From Pseudodesulfovibrio nedwellii (lineage in GTDB: Bacteria; Desulfobacterota; Desulfovibrionia; Desulfovibrionales; Desulfovibrionaceae): a DNA stretch of 64,000 bases. The notes beneath the pieces were generated by a model, which was given only the letters and a program-made list of their open reading frames with translations, was not told where the DNA came from and searched no databases. Both the position numbers and the translations under genes were made by a program. The stretch spans positions 2,103,501 through 2,167,500 of the forward strand of contig NZ_AP026709.1 in assembly GCF_027923765.1 (NCBI RefSeq), read 5' to 3'. Below, piece after piece: positions 61,991-64,000 of the stretch. How positions within the stretch are numbered: the stretch's first letter is position 1; every line of letters starts with the position of its first letter.

Positions 61991-63310
61991 ATGGCACTGT
62001 TCACGAAGCAAGAGGCATTGGATTACCATTCCGACAAACGCAAGGGCAAACTGGAGGTCATCTCCATCAAGCCGTGCGAAAACCAGAAGCATCTGTCCAT
62101 GGCATACAGCCCGGGCGTTGCCGAAGCATGCCGCGAAATTGCTGCGGACAAAGAAAAGGTCTACGACTACACCAACAAAGGGAACCTCGTTGCAGTCGTC
62201 TCCAACGGTACCGCCGTTCTGGGCCTTGGCAACATCGGCCCCGAAGCCGGTAAACCGGTCATGGAAGGCAAGGGCGTTCTGTTCAAAATTTTCTCTGATA
62301 TCGATGTCTACGACATCAACATCGACGCCAAAACGCCTGATGAAATCGTTTCTTTCTGCAAAATGCTCGAACCCACCTTCGGCGGCATCAACCTCGAAGA
62401 CATCAAGGCTCCCGAATGCTTTGAGATCGAGACCCGTCTCAAAAAAGAAATGGGTATTCCCGTTTTCCATGACGACCAGCACGGTACAGCCATCATTTCT
62501 GCCGCAGGAATCATGAATGCGCTCGAAATCTCCGGTAAAAAGATCGAAGAAATCAAGATCGTTGTTTCCGGTGCCGGAGCCGCTGCCATCGCCTGTTCCA
62601 ATCTCTACGTTCACATGGGCATCAAGCGCGAAAACATCTTCATGTTCGATTCCCGTGGCCTGATCCACGCCGGACGCGAAGGTCTCAACGAATTCAAACA
62701 GAGCTTTGCTCAGGCTGAAGATCGCGGTTCTCTGGCCGACTGCATGGTTGGCGCCGACATGTTCCTGGGCCTGTCCGTCAAGGACGCCATCAATCAGGAT
62801 ATGGTCAAGACCATGGCCGATAATGCCATCATCTTTGCCTGCGCCAACCCCGATCCAGAAATTCCGTACACCGACGTCAAGGAAGTACGCCCCGACATCA
62901 TCATGGGCACAGGTCGTTCCGACTTCCCCAACCAGGTGAACAACGTCCTCGGCTTCCCGTTCATCTTCCGCGGTGCGCTCGACTGCCGCGCCTCGACCAT
63001 CAACGAAGAAATGAAAATAGCCGCTGCCGACGCTCTGGCCAAACTGGCCAAGGAACCCGTTGCTCAGGACATCTGCGACGCTTACGGCGTGGACAGTCTG
63101 GACTTCGGCATCGACTACATCATTCCCAAGCCGCTTGATCCGCGTGTGCTGACCTGGCTGGCTCCTGCTGTTGCCAAGGCCGCCATGGATACCGGCGTTG
63201 CCAAAATCCAGCTCGACCTCGACCAGTACAAGAAAGACCTCGAAGCCCGTATGGAAGCTTCCAAAGCCCGTACCAAGGCCGTGGTCGATTCCTTCGATTA
63301 CGACATCTAG
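61991..63310 (+). CDS. NAD(P)-dependent malic enzyme
   Basis: The 439-residue protein has the short malic enzyme fold: [28 protein letters not shown] at the start, [55 protein letters not shown] with the metal-binding DDQHG, and [16 protein letters not shown] for the nucleotide. It decarboxylates malate to pyruvate and makes NAD(P)H. It lacks the phosphotransacetylase-like tail of MaeB. A GGAGG ribosome site precedes the ATG. The 261 bases upstream hold no gene or clear promoter. Confidence 0.95.
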   Translation: MALFTKQEALDYHSDKRKGKLEVISIKPCENQKHLSMAYSPGVAEACREIAADKEKVYDYTNKGNLVAVVSNGTAVLGLGNIGPEAGKPVMEGKGVLFKIFSDIDVYDINIDAKTPDEIVSFCKMLEPTFGGINLEDIKAPECFEIETRLKKEMGIPVFHDDQHGTAIISAAGIMNALEISGKKIEEIKIVVSGAGAAAIACSNLYVHMGIKRENIFMFDSRGLIHAGREGLNEFKQSFAQAEDRGSLADCMVGADMFLGLSVKDAINQDMVKTMADNAIIFACANPDPEIPYTDVKEVRPDIIMGTGRSDFPNQVNNVLGFPFIFRGALDCRASTINEEMKIAAADALAKLAKEPVAQDICDAYGVDSLDFGIDYIIPKPLDPRVLTWLAPAVAKAAMDTGVAKIQLDLDQYKKDLEARMEASKARTKAVVDSFDYDI

Positions 63311-63335
63311 TCCTTTAGACTAAATCATCAAATCA

Positions 63336-63365
63336 AGCCCTGTCTCGGATAATCGAGGCAGGGCT
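63336..63365 (+). terminator. Terminator of the malic enzyme gene
   Basis: A stem AGCCCTG and CAGGGCT, continued by CTCG/CGAG with one mismatch, is followed by TTTTTAT. It lies 26 bases after the stop. Confidence 0.85.
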
Positions 63366-63394
63366 TTTTATGGTCGTTTTCATTTTGGGAAGGC

Positions 63395-63500
63395 AGCCTC
63401 CGGCGGGCCTACCGGCGGTCGCCTTCTGCGGGACCAGAGAACCTTTTGAAAAAGGTTCTCTGGACTCTCCAAAACTTTTTGTCGCTCGCTCCGCTCGGGG
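63395..63500. repeat. Mosaic palindromic repeat, copy d (minus orientation)
   Basis: On the plus strand the order is GCCTCCGGCGGGCC, CGGTCGCCTTCTGCGGGA, a 30-base hairpin at 63434-63463 (14-bp perfect stem, same arms as copy b, centre GA), ACTCTCCAAAACTTTTTGTCGC and GCTCGCTCCGCTCGG. It is the inverse of copy b over about 90 bases. The gap from the malic enzyme to the next gene (63311-63684) holds only the terminator, this repeat and the second repeat. Confidence 0.75.
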
Positions 63501-63540
63501 TCATTCGGTTGCGACAGGTTAACTTTGAAAAAAGAACAAA

Positions 63541-63630
63541 TTGCACCGACAGGTGCACAATGGGATCCCAAAGGGCACAACCCTTTGGCTGGTGCAGGAC
63601 AGCGTCCTGCTTGTTCGATTCTATCCGTCG
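63541..63630. repeat. Second dispersed repeat, copy f
   Basis: The block TTGCACCGACAGGTGCA, an extra segment with a CCCAAAGGG-type hairpin, GCAGGACAGCGTCCTGC (7-bp stem at 63594-63610) and TGTTCGATTCTATCCG match copy e (17884-17954) except for the extra segment. The blocks are in the same order on opposite strands. Confidence 0.65.
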
Positions 63631-63684
63631 AAAACAATTTCCAACCCCATTGCCCGATGGCTGGTTGTCCTTTATACTTGGTGC

Positions 63685-63864
63685 ATGGATGAAAAAACAA
63701 TTGAAGAACTCCACACACTGGCCGAGGAAAACGGTATCGACCCAGAAGCTCTGCTGGCAATCGCCAACGCTGACGGGTTACCCGAAAATCTTCAGGACGC
63801 CATAGCCGCAGTACTCGGCGACGTCGCGACTTTTGGTCATGCGCTGAACAAACTGGATAAATAG
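63685..63864 (+). CDS. Small conserved-looking hypothetical protein
   Basis: A 59-residue acidic ORF ends 2 bases before the thpR start. Its sequence, MDEKTIEELHTLAEENGIDP and onward, is predicted fully helical and has an LPENLQDAIAAVLGD turn. The 5' end has no obvious ribosome site. Close coupling to thpR supports a real gene. Function unknown. Confidence 0.5.
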   Translation: MDEKTIEELHTLAEENGIDPEALLAIANADGLPENLQDAIAAVLGDVATFGHALNKLDK

Positions 63865-63866
63865 CC

Positions 63867-64000
63867 ATGCCTCGCCTCTTTATCGGCCTTGGGCTGCCAG
63901 ACTCTTATCAACAAACCGTGAAGCCCTTCACAGACAATCTCAACACAGGATTGGACTCATCCGTGCGCTGGATTCGCCCCGGCAACTGGCATCTAACGCT
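63867..64000 (+). CDS. thpR: RNA 2',3'-cyclic phosphodiesterase (ThpR/LigT), N-terminal part
   Basis: The frame is open to the window end; only the first 44 residues are present. They read as the start of the 2H phosphoesterase fold (RLFIGLGLPDSYQQTV, then VRWIRPGNWHLTL) with the first of the two HxT/S motifs (HLT). This family hydrolyses 2',3'-cyclic phosphates of RNA and was once called 2'-5' RNA ligase. The rest of the gene is outside the window. Confidence 0.85.
   Translation, partial: MPRLFIGLGLPDSYQQTVKPFTDNLNTGLDSSVRWIRPGNWHLT

Noticed and set aside
63380..63868. Minus-strand ORF of 162 residues over the repeats near the window end
   Set aside because: It is formed by the palindromic repeats and overlaps the small ORF and thpR start. 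Its sequence is compositionally odd and family-free.
1..64000. tRNA, rRNA, tmRNA genes, CRISPR arrays, phage or IS genes
   Set aside because: No cloverleaf, rRNA stretch, regularly spaced direct repeats, integrase or transposase sequence was recognised; a tRNA or Rfam scan would be decisive and was not run.

Overview
The window is a contiguous piece of a chromosome from a sulfate-reducing deltaproteobacterium of the Desulfovibrio type (Desulfovibrionaceae, perhaps near Pseudodesulfovibrio; an inference). The basis is a small tetraheme cytochrome c3, a large lipoprotein octaheme cytochrome with membrane partners, a CobA-HemD fusion beside a siroheme decarboxylase (AhbB, siroheme-dependent heme synthesis), anaerobic-type B12 genes spread over several loci, a fused FAD/Fe-S D-lactate dehydrogenase-like enzyme, and a TAXI-TRAP transporter. 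No phage, integrase, insertion sequence, CRISPR array, rRNA or tRNA was recognised; most of the window is ordinary core genome.

Layout. 1-1.1 kb: end of PTS enzyme I and smpB. 1.3-7.9 kb (minus): translation/secretion cluster ffh-rpsP-khpA-rimM-trmD-rplS, then rnhB after an A+T-rich gap holding a small membrane ORF, then a membrane protein; TrmD carries a second SPOUT domain. 8.1-12.5 kb: solute-binding protein, K+-channel-like protein, Kef-type transporter and a polyferredoxin membrane protein. 12.5-14.0 kb (minus): aminotransferase and DksA-like protein. 14.0-17.8 kb: SDR, lipoprotein, APH-fold kinase and SelO. 18.0-19.9 kb (minus): cytochrome c3 and a very acidic LDD-repeat protein. 20.0-23.7 kb (minus): cobJ, cbiG, hemL, ahbB. 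23.9-28.8 kb: gpsA, lipoprotein, NAD-binding/DUF2867 protein, cbiD, glycosyltransferase. 28.9-32.8 kb: fsa (minus), cbiET/cobL, UMF1-type MFS transporter, AMMECR1-domain protein. 33.0-35.7 kb: PilZ, HD-GYP, small membrane protein, Cys-rich small protein. 35.9-38.7 kb: octaheme lipoprotein, triheme membrane cytochrome and cytochrome b. 38.7-42.4 kb (minus): M15 peptidase, YjbQ, sensor diguanylate cyclase, cobM. 42.6-45.4 kb: D-lactate dehydrogenase-like enzyme. 45.6-52.3 kb: exonuclease, purN, solute-binding protein, cobA-hemD, valS. 52.4-57.3 kb: BPL_N protein, FapA, truA, TrmJ-like methyltransferase. 57.6-60.7 kb: TAXI-TRAP transporter. 60.8-64 kb: PAS-GGDEF cyclase, malic enzyme, small ORF and the start of thpR.

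Functional links. HemL makes aminolevulinate; CobA-HemD makes uroporphyrinogen III and precorrin-2; AhbB belongs to the siroheme-to-heme branch that feeds the cytochromes; CobJ, CbiG, CbiD, CbiET and CobM act on the corrin ring. Two GGDEF proteins, one HD-GYP protein and one PilZ protein imply cyclic-di-GMP signalling.

The most unusual signal is non-coding. A mosaic palindromic repeat recurs at five intergenic sites; its flanks are shared, while the hairpin arms differ in sequence but stay base-paired. A second dispersed repeat has two copies, near 17.9 kb and 63.6 kb.
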